Counted from the stretch's first letter, positions 1-7,502 are shown. The stretch: DNA of 64,000 bases from Planococcus sp. ISL-110 (GCF_018613575.1 NZ_JAGGPX010000012.1:149224-213223); one strand, 5' to 3'. Made by a program: numbers and translations. The notes: generated by a model not told the origin, from the sequence alone.

Positions 1-305
1 TTTTTCACATGGCCCATTTGGCGCAAAATCCGGTAGGTCGTGCCATGGATTTCAAACTCCATTTCAACACAGGTATGGGTTGCATCATCTGCAAAATCAC
101 TTCTTAAATTGCGTGATTCACTGCGGTCGGACCCACTCGCTGAACCGTATAGGGCAAAACAGATGCCATCAAAAATGGTGGTCTTTCCAGAACCGGTGCT
201 GCCCGAAATGACGAACAGCTGGTTTCCCTGCAGATCGGCAAAATCAATTTCTTCGGTGTTTTTATAAGGACCGAATGCGGTCATTTTCAGCTTTAACGGT
301 CTCAT
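1..305 (-). CDS. sbcC: SbcC exonuclease subunit, N-terminal part (cut by window edge)
   Basis: ATPase subunit of the SbcCD (Mre11-Rad50 type) nuclease, which opens hairpins and processes blocked DNA ends in the nucleoid. Only the first 101 residues lie in the window; the gene continues beyond base 1. They show the Rad50-type N-terminal ATPase start, with the Walker A loop GSTGSGKTT at residues 35-43 and the FALYG segment near residue 50. The ATG at 305 overlaps the sbcD stop as ATGA, which indicates translational coupling in one operon. The coiled coil and C-terminal ATPase half are not visible. The family call is secure because the partner subunit is directly upstream. Confidence 0.93.
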   Translation of the reverse strand, partial: MRPLKLKMTAFGPYKNTEEIDFADLQGNQLFVISGSTGSGKTTIFDGICFALYGSASGSDRSESRNLRSDFADDATHTCVEMEFEIHGTTYRILRQMGHVK

Positions 306-1468
306 GGTTTCACCTCTTCTTTTCCAATCGGTTCCTCATGAAGAAACTCCTGAAGTACATCCTTGAATATTTGGGCTGTTTGGGCTGTCGCTTTTTCGCC
401 TTTCACTTCTTCGTAAAAGGCATGAAACAAGGACAGTGAATCCATTTTCCGGCGTGAACCAGCTGCACTTTGCACCATAGTTCCTGAAAAGTTTTTCCGT
501 TCCACGTGCATGGCATTCGGATAAACAGAACGGACTTTTTCCATCGGGAATAATACAGGTGCGTCATCCAATAAAGTCACGAAGACAAAATCATTACTGA
601 TTTCATGGCGCATAATCTCATCAATCGTGCCTTCGACGGTACGCATATTGCGTCTCGGTGAAAACAGCTGCTTCGTTACTGAAACTTCGCCTGCAGCATC
701 CATTTCAACAATATGGAAGCCTTTTTGGTGATGCTCTTCTGAAATCGAATATTTCAAAGGGGATCCCGAGTAACGGATGGTTTCATTCAATACATAATGG
801 GCTTTATGCAAATGGCCGAGCGCTGTGTAATGGAAGCCTTCGAAATGGTGGGCATCCACATGCTCTGCCCCGCCAATCGACAGCGGCCGTTCAGAGTCAC
901 TCGTATTTTCTTCCTGTTCACCGTGAGGCGTCACAAAGGCATGTCCTACAAAAACATGGCGGGCTTGTGGGTCATAAGTAGACTTGATATTTTCTGTGAT
1001 GGCTTTCATGGCGTCGTTATGGGTGCGGATGGCGTCATCTTCAAACTCATAGCGGACCATCGACGGATCTGTATAAGGAACCAGGTGAAAATGAACTTCC
1101 CCAAAGGGATCGTCCAGGACAACCGCTTGATGAGCTTTATGGACATGCCCGGCAATATGGAGTTTATTCATCTTCATCAGCCGGCTGCCAAAATTCAATC
1201 TCCCGGGGCTGTCATGGTTTCCTGCCACCGCCAAAACTGGCGTCTTCGATTCCAGCGCGATTTTCGCCAGCACCTCATCCAGCAGATTGACAGCGTCGGT
1301 TGGCGGTACTGCCCGATCGTAAAGATCTCCCGCTATGATGACCGCGTCGGGCTGTTCTTCTTTTATGGCATCTATGAATTGCTCCAGCACAAATTGCTGG
1401 TCCTCTGTCATGTATATCCCCTGCACCAGCTTGCCTAAATGCCAGTCGGCGGTATGAAAAAACTTCAT
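302..1468 (-). CDS. sbcD: SbcD nuclease subunit
   Basis: Metallophosphoesterase subunit (Mre11 type) of SbcCD, acting on DNA hairpins and double-strand ends. The 388-residue protein has the phosphoesterase motifs in order: D8-x-H10, GD at 47-48, GNHD from 83, and later the HAF and GHLH histidines. The ATG at 1468 is preferred over an in-frame codon at 1522 because AAGGAG sits 8 bases before it and the family begins MKFFHTADWH. The stop overlaps the start of sbcC. A -10 box and a LexA-like site lie just upstream, and the gene is divergent from a LexA-boxed small gene. Confidence 0.96.
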   Translation of the reverse strand: MKFFHTADWHLGKLVQGIYMTEDQQFVLEQFIDAIKEEQPDAVIIAGDLYDRAVPPTDAVNLLDEVLAKIALESKTPVLAVAGNHDSPGRLNFGSRLMKMNKLHIAGHVHKAHQAVVLDDPFGEVHFHLVPYTDPSMVRYEFEDDAIRTHNDAMKAITENIKSTYDPQARHVFVGHAFVTPHGEQEENTSDSERPLSIGGAEHVDAHHFEGFHYTALGHLHKAHYVLNETIRYSGSPLKYSISEEHHQKGFHIVEMDAAGEVSVTKQLFSPRRNMRTVEGTIDEIMRHEISNDFVFVTLLDDAPVLFPMEKVRSVYPNAMHVERKNFSGTMVQSAAGSRRKMDSLSLFHAFYEEVKGEKATAQTAQIFKDVLQEFLHEEPIGKEEVKP

Positions 1469-1496
1469 CGTATTGCTCCTTTCTCGACTTACAAAA

Positions 1497-1508
1497 GAAT
1501 ATATGTTC
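1497..1508 (-). promoter_or_regulatory. LexA-like site in the sbcD leader
   Basis: GAATATATGTTC differs by one base from the Gram-positive SOS core GAAC-N4-GTTC. It lies just downstream of the probable sbcD -10 box, a position where a repressor could act. LexA binding is inferred. Confidence 0.4.
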
Positions 1509-1513
1509 GTTCC

Positions 1514-1519
1514 ATTATA
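1514..1519 (-). promoter_or_regulatory. -10 box of sbcD
   Basis: Perfect TATAAT on the minus strand, about 45 bases before the sbcD start. The hexamer at -35 spacing (TAAAAC) is poor. Confidence 0.5.
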
Positions 1520-1534
1520 CACGATACTGACCGC

Positions 1535-1563
1535 TTGTTTTAATCTTGACTATGTCTTATAAT
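1535..1563 (+). promoter_or_regulatory. Sigma-A promoter of the mini-WYL gene
   Basis: TTGTTT (1535-1540) and TATAAT (1558-1563) are separated by exactly 17 bases. The perfect LexA box starts 2 bases downstream, so a bound repressor would cover the transcription start. Confidence 0.75.
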
Positions 1564-1565
1564 AA

Positions 1566-1577
1566 GAACAAACGTTC
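1566..1577 (+). promoter_or_regulatory. LexA (SOS) box
   Basis: GAACAAACGTTC matches the Bacillus LexA consensus GAAC-RNRY-GTTC at every defined position. It sits between the -10 box and the ribosome binding site of the gene at 1600. Confidence 0.8.
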
Positions 1578-1599
1578 TCATTATGAAGGAGGGTTACTC

Positions 1600-1821
1600 A
1601 TGAAAGCACAAATTCTAAAGGCTTTTAAATACCAGCAGCTTGTCGACATGATGTACATCGCCAATGACGGAAGCATCAGCAAACGCCGCATCAAAATTCT
1701 GAAGGTCAGTGGAGACTCGTTTCAGGCTTATTGCTTTCTTCGCCATAAAAAACGCACCTTTAAAATAGATAATGTGCTTTCACTGATGCCCGTTATCCAC
1801 AAAGAGAGCCAGATCATATAA
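1600..1821 (+). CDS. Small WYL-domain-like protein, probably SOS-induced
   Basis: A 73-residue protein that looks like a bare C-terminal half of a WYL domain. Residues around 18-57 carry the pattern 'G-S-I-S-K-R-R-I' followed by 'AYCFLR-K-K-R-T-F-K-I-D', which matches the strand and RtFrldRI part of WYL domains. There is no helix-turn-helix and no second domain. WYL domains sense nucleic-acid ligands in DNA-damage and defence regulators, but the role of this short form is unknown. The start is the ATG preceded by GAAGGAGGG; a TTG at 1546 lies upstream of the -10 box. It is divergent from sbcDC and carries a perfect LexA box. Confidence 0.75.
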   Translation: MKAQILKAFKYQQLVDMMYIANDGSISKRRIKILKVSGDSFQAYCFLRHKKRTFKIDNVLSLMPVIHKESQII

Positions 1822-1874
1822 GGCCTCTCTCCATTATGATACACTGGAAGAAATATATTTTGGAGGGTGAAATG

Positions 1875-2315
1875 ATGAGATTAACTGTTTATCTTGCTGG
1901 AGAAATCCACAGCGCCTGGCGCGAAGAAATCAAGAAAAAATCAGCAGCTTTGGATTTGCCGATTGTTTTTGTCGGTCCGATGGAAATTCACGAACGCTCG
2001 GATAATATTGGTGAAGATATTCTCGGTCCACAGTCTGATGCAGTCGCCAAGGATCACGCCGCTTCCAGCTTCAACAACCTGCGCACTGGCGTCCTGATGC
2101 ACAAAGCCGATTTGGTCATCGCCCTTTTCGGCGAACAGTACAAACAGTGGAATACGGCAATGGATGCCAGCACAGCACTTGCTTCCGGCAAGCCCGTCAT
2201 ACTCATCCGCCCAGAAAAATTGCACCATCCGTTAAAGGAATTGTCACGAAAAGCGAACGCCACAGTTGAAACTTGTGACCAGGCAATCAAAGCCTTGGCT
2301 TATATTGTCGAATAA
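1875..2315 (+). CDS. ytoQ: YtoQ family protein
   Basis: The 146-residue product matches the small YtoQ family of Bacillus, which resembles the nucleoside 2-deoxyribosyltransferase fold. Visible family traits are the start 'LTVYLAGEIHSAWR', the 'VGPMEIHERSDNIGEDILG' block (residues about 33-51) and the 'KADLVIALFGEQYKQWN' strand. The biochemical role is not established. Two ATGs are adjacent; the second (1875) has better spacing from GGAGGG (7 bases). A strong terminator follows the stop. It may be read from the upstream SOS promoter, because only 53 bases separate it from the mini-WYL gene. Confidence 0.85.
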   Translation: MRLTVYLAGEIHSAWREEIKKKSAALDLPIVFVGPMEIHERSDNIGEDILGPQSDAVAKDHAASSFNNLRTGVLMHKADLVIALFGEQYKQWNTAMDASTALASGKPVILIRPEKLHHPLKELSRKANATVETCDQAIKALAYIVE

Positions 2316-2366
2316 AAAAAGCTACTTTCCCCCTTCTGTCTTTTAAGGTGGAAAGTAGCTTTTTTT
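2314..2366 (+). terminator. Terminator after ytoQ
   Basis: Hairpin with stem GCTACTTTCC/GGAAAGTAGC flanked by A and T runs, with seven T after the stem. Confidence 0.9.
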
Positions 2367-2374
2367 CAACTTCC

Positions 2375-2538
2375 TATATAAGTTGACCTAATGCCCTTCA
2401 CTGTTTTAGTCCATAATTTATAAAATTAGGGGAAAAGGATAGGGTCACATCGAATTCACTGGATTTGTTAGCGCTGGCGCGTCCACGGGCTGGGTGAAGC
2501 GGTGTATGAAATGATGATTCTTAAGTTCAACTTATATA
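2375..2538. repeat. 164-bp segment bounded by 12-bp inverted repeats
   Basis: TATATAAGTTGA at 2375-2386 and its exact reverse complement at 2527-2538 bracket a non-coding stretch. A third TCAACTT copy at 2366-2372 forms a small hairpin with the left arm. No transposase or plausible coding frame is present. It could be a small MITE-like element or fortuitous symmetry. No clear target-site duplication was seen. Confidence 0.4.
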
Positions 2539-2549
2539 TTCAATTATCC

Positions 2550-2790
2550 TGCAGCATTTCGCTGGCTTCGTCGCCTCCGCCCTTCAGGCGAAGTTATTGC
2601 TCCTGCATCGCTTCGCTGGCTTCGTCGCCTCCGCCCTTCAGGCGAAGTTATTGCTCCTGCATCGCTTCGCTGGCTTCGTCGCCTCCGCCCTTCAGGCGAA
2701 GTTATTGCTCCTGCATCACTTCGCTGGCTTCGTCGCCTCCGCCCTTCAGGCGAAGTTATTGCTCCTGCATCGCTTCGCTGGCTTCGTCGC
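2550..2790. repeat. 54-bp tandem repeat array
   Basis: Unit containing 'GCTGGCTTCGTCGCCTCC' begins at 2561, 2615, 2669, 2723 and 2777: four full copies and a fifth partial, with exact 54-base period and few differences. Each unit holds nested inverted pairs (CTTCGC/GCGAAG and TCGCCT/AGGCGA), so each could fold as a hairpin. Because 54 is divisible by 3, several frames stay open across the array, but no start-and-RBS context supports a gene. The copies are contiguous, with no variable spacers. Confidence 0.9.
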
Positions 2791-2822
2791 AATAAAAAAA
2801 GCCCCTAGGGGCTTTTTTTATT
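2791..2822. terminator. Perfect palindromic bidirectional terminator
   Basis: A 32-base perfect palindrome with GCCCCTAGGGGC at its centre and A7/T7 arms. It overlaps the stop codon of the minus-strand gene at 2818. Confidence 0.9.
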
Positions 2823-3129
2823 GGTACCAGCTTCCGACTATTGGGTAGTCGAATTGTTCGTTGTTTAGCGCTTTGATGATTCCCATAATTGGAATGATGA
2901 TGCCCATCAATCCGAATACGATCAGCATCGGGATTCCGATAATGAAAACGATCAGCAGGCTGGAGATGAAAATCAGTATGCCTAAAGCAAGCTGGAACAA
3001 CAACGCTTGGATTGACAGCTTCTTCACTTCTTTGTCTTCTGAAATCAGAAAAACAATCACCGGCACAAGAAACGGAGCAAAAAACGCACTGGCATGGACA
3101 AGTATTTTCAAGCCTGTGTTCTCCATCAT
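2818..3129 (-). CDS. DUF4870 (Tic20-like) membrane protein
   Basis: A 103-residue integral membrane protein of the DUF4870 type. It has three to four hydrophobic stretches: around residues 8-26, 38-60 and a glycine/isoleucine-rich pair from 62 to 85. The C-terminal 'ALNNEQFDYPIVG' block is typical of this family, which ends with a short soluble tail. The function is unknown. The start is the first of two adjacent ATGs, preceded by GGAGG at 5 bases. It is monocistronic, ending within the shared palindromic terminator. Confidence 0.8.
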   Translation of the reverse strand: MMENTGLKILVHASAFFAPFLVPVIVFLISEDKEVKKLSIQALLFQLALGILIFISSLLIVFIIGIPMLIVFGLMGIIIPIMGIIKALNNEQFDYPIVGSWYQ

Positions 3130-3196
3130 GTAAACCTCCAATCGAATCTTTCTTATACTTTACTATACGGATGGCCAGTTGAAAAGTTTCGTATTT

Positions 3197-4180
3197 TTAC
3201 TGGCTGATGTTTAAAACGACTTTGCCGAATTGGTTGCCAGAAGCTAAATGATCAAAGGCTTCCTGTGCTTGATCCAACGGAAATATTTTGTCGATGATTG
3301 GCCGCATTTCATGGGATTCCATATGTGCCAGCATGGCACGCAGTTCTTCCCGGCTTCCCATGGTCGAACCAAATAATTGATATTGTCCATAAAAGAATTT
3401 GCGAAGATTGAAATCGACGTTATCTTCTGTAGTGGCTCCAAAAATAACGATTCTGCCGCCCTTTCTCAAGATTTCAAGTGAACGGTTGAAGGTAGCTCCT
3501 CCCACACTGTCTATGACGAGATCAATCTTTTCATCAGCTAACTCTTTCAGCCAGTCACTATCGGTGGAGATAGCCAAATCAGCTCCAATATCTTTGGCGT
3601 GCTGCTGTTTTTCTTCACTCCTCGAAGTGACAATCACTCTGGCTCCTATATTTTTTGCAAACTGAATCAAGAATGTTGCGACGCCGCTTCCTGCACCTGG
3701 AATAAACAAGGTATCCCCTTTTTTCAGTTGCCCTTTTGTAAACAAGGCCCGGTATCCAGTCAATGCCGGCAAAGCTAAACAGCCGGCCTCTTCCCAGTTC
3801 AAATAACGTGGTTTCTTTTCCAATTGATCAGCAGGCAAGGCAATTTTTTCAGCAAATGTTCCGTGGTCCGGCATTCCCAGAATATCAAATTCAGGGGGCG
3901 GGGCTTCGCTATTTCCATACCAGCGCAAAGCAGGATTGATGATCACTGCATCTCCAGTGGCAAAGTCGATCACATCTGCCCCAACCGACTCTACTACACC
4001 TGCGCCATCAGAACCGATGATCAAGGCTTCGGGGTTATCCCCGTAACGCTTGATCAACCCTAAATCCCTGCGATTTACCCCCGCTGCTTTTATGGACACG
4101 ACAACTTCTCTCGGTTTTGTTTTAGGTTCTTCCATTTCTTTCAGTTTTAATTCACCGGATTCCATTACAAATGCTTTCAC
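3197..4180 (-). CDS. Zinc-type medium-chain dehydrogenase/quinone oxidoreductase (YogA-like)
   Basis: Cytosolic NAD(P)H-dependent oxidoreductase of the MDR superfamily, 327 residues, resembling Bacillus YogA. It has a GroES-like N-terminal half with 'GVNRRDLGLIKRYG' and a Rossmann half with the glycine loop 'PGAGSGVATFLIQFAK' from about residue 161. The structural-zinc cysteine cluster of alcohol dehydrogenases is absent, which favours quinone or enone reduction. Two GTG codons are possible. The one at 4180 has AAGGAAGG 9 bases upstream, whereas the one at 4189 is too close. It overlaps or abuts the ArsA gene, so it is probably the third gene of the cory-arsA unit. The substrate is unknown. 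Confidence 0.85.
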   Translation of the reverse strand: MKAFVMESGELKLKEMEEPKTKPREVVVSIKAAGVNRRDLGLIKRYGDNPEALIIGSDGAGVVESVGADVIDFATGDAVIINPALRWYGNSEAPPPEFDILGMPDHGTFAEKIALPADQLEKKPRYLNWEEAGCLALPALTGYRALFTKGQLKKGDTLFIPGAGSGVATFLIQFAKNIGARVIVTSRSEEKQQHAKDIGADLAISTDSDWLKELADEKIDLVIDSVGGATFNRSLEILRKGGRIVIFGATTEDNVDFNLRKFFYGQYQLFGSTMGSREELRAMLAHMESHEMRPIIDKIFPLDQAQEAFDHLASGNQFGKVVLNISQ

Positions 4181-4185
4181 TCTAT

Positions 4186-5118
4186 TCACCCTTCCTTAAA
4201 ATATTCACTGAATAACTCCAACTGTGTCTTGCTGACAATGTCCTGTGAAAAAAGCGGAACATAAACCAATTTTTGTTTCGGGAAAGTTTCTACGATTTGC
4301 TGCATGTATTTTTTTTCGTGCTTTTTCCGTTCCATTAAAAATTCGCCATCCGCCTCTTCCGGCAGCACTTTATTGATGATGAGGGTATTCACATGAAGAT
4401 GGTAATTATGCAGCAGATCCAGCGCTTTTTTCGTTTCCAGGATAGGCAGACGTTCTGGATTCAGCACAAAGATAAACCCTGTTTCCTGTTCATCCAGCAG
4501 GAGGTCCCGTGCTTTTGAAAAGCGCTCTTGCCGCTCTCTCAAAACGTCATAAATCGGGTCTTCCCTCGGTTCGCCATCATTCAGCAGCTGGGTATAATTG
4601 GCGTTGGTCTTGCGGCGTTTTTCAAGCAGCCCTTCAATCCAGACACCCATCAATTCCGGCAAAGTCAAAAGCCGGATGGTATGGCCAGTCGGAGCTGTGT
4701 CAAAGACCAATTTATCAAAGTTCTTACGCTCTTCCAAAATGATGTGGATCAGTTTATCGAATAATGCGGCTTCATCTGCACCCGGGGATGCTTTGGCTGT
4801 GTCCAGTTGGCGGTTCACTTCTTCCATCATACTGGAATGGACTGTGCCTTTAATATTGGCTTTTACAGTTTTAATATAGTTGTCCGTTTCAATTTCCGGA
4901 TCAATTTCAAGGGCATAGAGATTGTCAGAGATTTCTTTCGTCTTGCCACCAATTTTCTGGTTGAAAATGTCCCCCACATTATGGGCTGGATCAGTTGAAA
5001 TCAATAAAGTCTTATTGCCATCTTTGGCCGATCTCCAGGCAATGGCCGCAGCAGATGTCGATTTTCCAACACCGCCTTTTCCTCCGACAAAAATGATGCT
5101 TTTTGATAATACATCCAT
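4186..5118 (-). CDS. ArsA/GET3-family ATPase without cysteines
   Basis: Single-domain ArsA-type ATPase, 310 residues. It has the deviant Walker A GGKGGVGKST at residues 12-21 with signature lysine 14, the DPAHN switch at 43-47 and the 'DTAPTGHTIRLL' switch II near residue 140. ArsA drives arsenite pumps and GET3 targets tail-anchored proteins; both use cysteines for metal binding or dimerisation. This protein contains no cysteine at all and no arsenic genes are nearby, so arsenite resistance is unlikely. It lies 24 bases after a small protein ending in Cys-Cys. RBS GAGGGA precedes the ATG. Confidence 0.9.
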   Translation of the reverse strand: MDVLSKSIIFVGGKGGVGKSTSAAAIAWRSAKDGNKTLLISTDPAHNVGDIFNQKIGGKTKEISDNLYALEIDPEIETDNYIKTVKANIKGTVHSSMMEEVNRQLDTAKASPGADEAALFDKLIHIILEERKNFDKLVFDTAPTGHTIRLLTLPELMGVWIEGLLEKRRKTNANYTQLLNDGEPREDPIYDVLRERQERFSKARDLLLDEQETGFIFVLNPERLPILETKKALDLLHNYHLHVNTLIINKVLPEEADGEFLMERKKHEKKYMQQIVETFPKQKLVYVPLFSQDIVSKTQLELFSEYFKEG

Positions 5119-5142
5119 TCTATTCCCTCATTCCTAAAGAAA

Positions 5143-5406
5143 CTAACAGCAGCGAATGCCGGTTAACGGTGATTTGTCCATGCCCATACGCAAATGCCAG
5201 TCATGGAATTCTTCAATCATATACGGATACAATTCCAGCGTGTAGTAGTAGACCGGATTCGGTATGCCCAGCATCTCCGAATAAAGCATGAGGAGAAAGA
5301 GATCGTCTTCATCCCGAAGTTCACGGGCAATTTCAGTGCGATGCGGCAATTCAAGGACGGCCTCATAAAAAGCGATCAACTGTTTTAATTTGTCGAACAC
5401 CAACAT
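5143..5406 (-). CDS. Cory-CC-star family small protein
   Basis: An 87-residue soluble protein whose last two residues are Cys-Cys, the only cysteines in it. The tyrosine-rich stretch around residues 47-63 ('PNPVYYYTLELYPYM') and the terminal CC match the family called cory-CC-star from memory, known as a companion of ArsA-like ATPases. The function is unknown; a terminal CC pair suggests metal, thiol or client binding handed to the ATPase. The ATG at 5406 is chosen because GGAAGAGG sits 8 bases before it. A GTG 9 bases upstream overlaps that site. Confidence 0.8.
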   Translation of the reverse strand: MLVFDKLKQLIAFYEAVLELPHRTEIARELRDEDDLFLLMLYSEMLGIPNPVYYYTLELYPYMIEEFHDWHLRMGMDKSPLTGIRCC

Positions 5407-5427
5407 AATCAGCACCTCTTCCTAATA

Positions 5428-5468
5428 AAAGCGGAAGGGATCACAAAACGCATGATCCCTTGGCCGCC
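5428..5468 (-). terminator. Hairpin between cstA and the cory gene
   Basis: Stem built from GGATCA/TGATCC and GCGG/CCGC arms, followed on the minus strand by CTTTTATT. A second small GCGGG-type hairpin lies at about 5479-5492. The arrangement could terminate cstA transcripts or attenuate read-through into cory-arsA. Confidence 0.7.
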
Positions 5469-5525
5469 TTCTTATTTATCCCGCTTTTGCGGGCAGTGGA
5501 AATAATCCATTGCAGAGTAATTTTT

Positions 5526-7262
5526 TTATTCGTCTCCTGAGAAATCAGGATCAGTTTTTTTCAGTAATGCCTGAATAGCTGTCAGGATAATCCAAAGCGT
5601 AAAGACGAAAATGATGGCTCCAAAGATGAACAGCAGCGTACTTGGCTGGTCTGCATACCAGGCCCATTGCAGGAACACCTGCTGGAACATGGCCCAAAGC
5701 GTCATGAACATAAGGAAAATCATCGGAATGATGGTAATCATGTAATTGCGCCCAAGTTTCCGGAGCCAGATGGAAATCAGCAAGAGACTGATGCCTGCGA
5801 GCAGCTGATTGGCTGTACCAAATAACGGCCACAATAAGTAACCGCCTGAACCAAAGCCGTTTGGCCCTTCAGGAAGCAGCACAAGTGCTGCACTTGCTCC
5901 GACAGCGATTGTCGTAGCCACATGCTTTTTCTCAAGGGACGGGATCTTGTATTCCACTCCCAATTCCGAAATGATGTAGCGCATCAAGCGAACCGAAGTA
6001 TCTAAAGTGGTAGCGGCAAATGACACAACAATGATGGAAACGATTGTTGAAGCAACTTCCGGCGGAATCAGCAGGCCTTGCGCCAAATTGGTAGCACCTT
6101 CGATAAATGCCCCTAAGCCAGCCCCGTTGGAAGCCTGGAAACTGCTGTAAGTTGCAAAAAATGTTTCGCGGTCAGGGAATAAGGTGATGACGGCAATAAT
6201 TGAAATCAATGCCAAAACCCCTTCACCAATTGCTCCTAGATAACCGACAAAACGGGCATCGGTTTCTTTATCCAGTTGTTTTGAAGAAGTACCGGAAGAA
6301 ACGAGTCCGTGAAAACCGGAGATCGCACCGCAGGCAATAGTAATAAACAACAAGGGAAACCAGGAAATGTCAGCATCCGGATTGGTCATCGGTGCCGTAA
6401 TTTCAGGATTGGTGAACAGCAATCCAAGATAGAGGATGCCCAGTCCGACAATCAATTGGTGAGAATTGATAAAGTCACGCGGCTGAAGCAATTTCCAGAC
6501 CGGTAAGGTGGAAGCGATGTAGACGTAAACCATCAGTACGATGATCCAGATAAAGAAGGCTGTTGAAATCGATCCCAGACCGAAGAGCCCACCTCCATCT
6601 TCTCCGCCCATATATTGAACCAGATCAATCTGCATAAAGCTCACTTGGCTGGCAATAATAGCCGTTATGTACATGACCGCCAGAGCTAAAATTGAGGGAA
6701 TCAGCATTTTCTTATTTTTCTTGTATACTGCGTGCCCAATCCAAAGCGCCAAAGGAATCTGGATAAATACCGGTATGACGCTGGCAGGGTAAGAGATGAA
6801 TAGATTGGCAATGACCCACGCGAATACGGCATTGACCATCAGAACCAGGATCAAGATGATGAACAGGAACAGGATCTTCCCGCGCTGGCCGATCAAGCGA
6901 TGAGCAAGCGTCCCGACTGATTGTCCTTTGTTTCGGACTGACAGGACCAATGTACCAAAATCATGGACACCCGCAGCAAAAACGGTACCGAACACAACCC
7001 ATAGTACCGCCGGCAGCCAGCCCCAATAAACAGCAATGGCTGGCCCTAAAATTGGTGCGGCTCCAGCAACCGAAGTAAAATGGTGACCCCATAGCACAAA
7101 TTTATTGGTGGGCACAAAATCCACGCCATCCTTAAAGCGATGCGCCGGTGTAACATAATTCGGATCCAGCCTGAAAATCTTTTCTGCTATAAATTTGGAA
7201 TAAAAACGGTACCCTAGTATAAATATAAAAATTCCAATAGCGGCCAATGCAATGGCATTCAC
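5526..7262 (-). CDS. cstA: Carbon starvation protein CstA family (pyruvate/peptide transporter)
   Basis: A 578-residue polytopic membrane protein of the CstA/BtsT family, which takes up pyruvate (and possibly peptides) when preferred carbon is exhausted. Family traits are the N-terminal 'LDPNYVTPAHRFKDGVDFVPT' region, the 'LWGHHFTSVAGAAPILGPA' motif (from about residue 58) and the 'FAAGVHDFGTLVLSVRN' segment, followed by many hydrophobic helices. The GTG at 7262 has AAGGGG 8 bases upstream; an in-frame ATG at 7304 lies upstream of that site and overlaps the catabolite-control region. A cre site upstream fits repression during growth on sugar. Confidence 0.92.
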   Translation of the reverse strand: MNAIALAAIGIFIFILGYRFYSKFIAEKIFRLDPNYVTPAHRFKDGVDFVPTNKFVLWGHHFTSVAGAAPILGPAIAVYWGWLPAVLWVVFGTVFAAGVHDFGTLVLSVRNKGQSVGTLAHRLIGQRGKILFLFIILILVLMVNAVFAWVIANLFISYPASVIPVFIQIPLALWIGHAVYKKNKKMLIPSILALAVMYITAIIASQVSFMQIDLVQYMGGEDGGGLFGLGSISTAFFIWIIVLMVYVYIASTLPVWKLLQPRDFINSHQLIVGLGILYLGLLFTNPEITAPMTNPDADISWFPLLFITIACGAISGFHGLVSSGTSSKQLDKETDARFVGYLGAIGEGVLALISIIAVITLFPDRETFFATYSSFQASNGAGLGAFIEGATNLAQGLLIPPEVASTIVSIIVVSFAATTLDTSVRLMRYIISELGVEYKIPSLEKKHVATTIAVGASAALVLLPEGPNGFGSGGYLLWPLFGTANQLLAGISLLLISIWLRKLGRNYMITIIPMIFLMFMTLWAMFQQVFLQWAWYADQPSTLLFIFGAIIFVFTLWIILTAIQALLKKTDPDFSGDE

Positions 7263-7285
7263 AATTCCAACCCCTTTTTCTATTT

Positions 7286-7299
7286 TGCAAGCGCTGACA
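7286..7299 (-). promoter_or_regulatory. Candidate cre (CcpA) site of cstA
   Basis: Minus-strand TGTCAGCGCTTGCA differs from the CcpA consensus TGWAARCGYTWNCW at one position. It lies 24 bases before the GTG start, downstream of a possible TATAAG -10, where CcpA would block transcription. Confidence 0.55.
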
Positions 7300-7502
7300 A
7301 GCACTTATAGCTTAATCATAGAGGAGTGTCACAATAATGTAAATGTTCCGATAAATTTTTCACTTTAATTCTACCATTGAAATTTAAAAAATCTTATCAC
7401 GCATTCTTAAAACAATATCAAATTGGGGAATCACTCCGTTTGGCGATGCAAGAGCAATGGTTTCAAGAGATTTTTAATGGCGCGTCAACAGATGAAACTG
7501 CG

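Noticed and set aside
797-1438. 213-residue open frame antisense to sbcD
   Set aside because: It lies fully inside a clear, motif-complete gene on the other strand, has no RBS and reads as low-complexity nonsense.
2550-2790. CRISPR array
   Set aside because: Units are contiguous and identical along their whole length, with no variable spacers and no cas genes.
2502-2848. Open frames across the 54-bp repeats
   Set aside because: They are open only because the period is a multiple of three. No RBS, no domain.
4186-5118. Arsenical pump ATPase
   Set aside because: No cysteines, single ATPase domain, and no arsR, arsB or arsC nearby.
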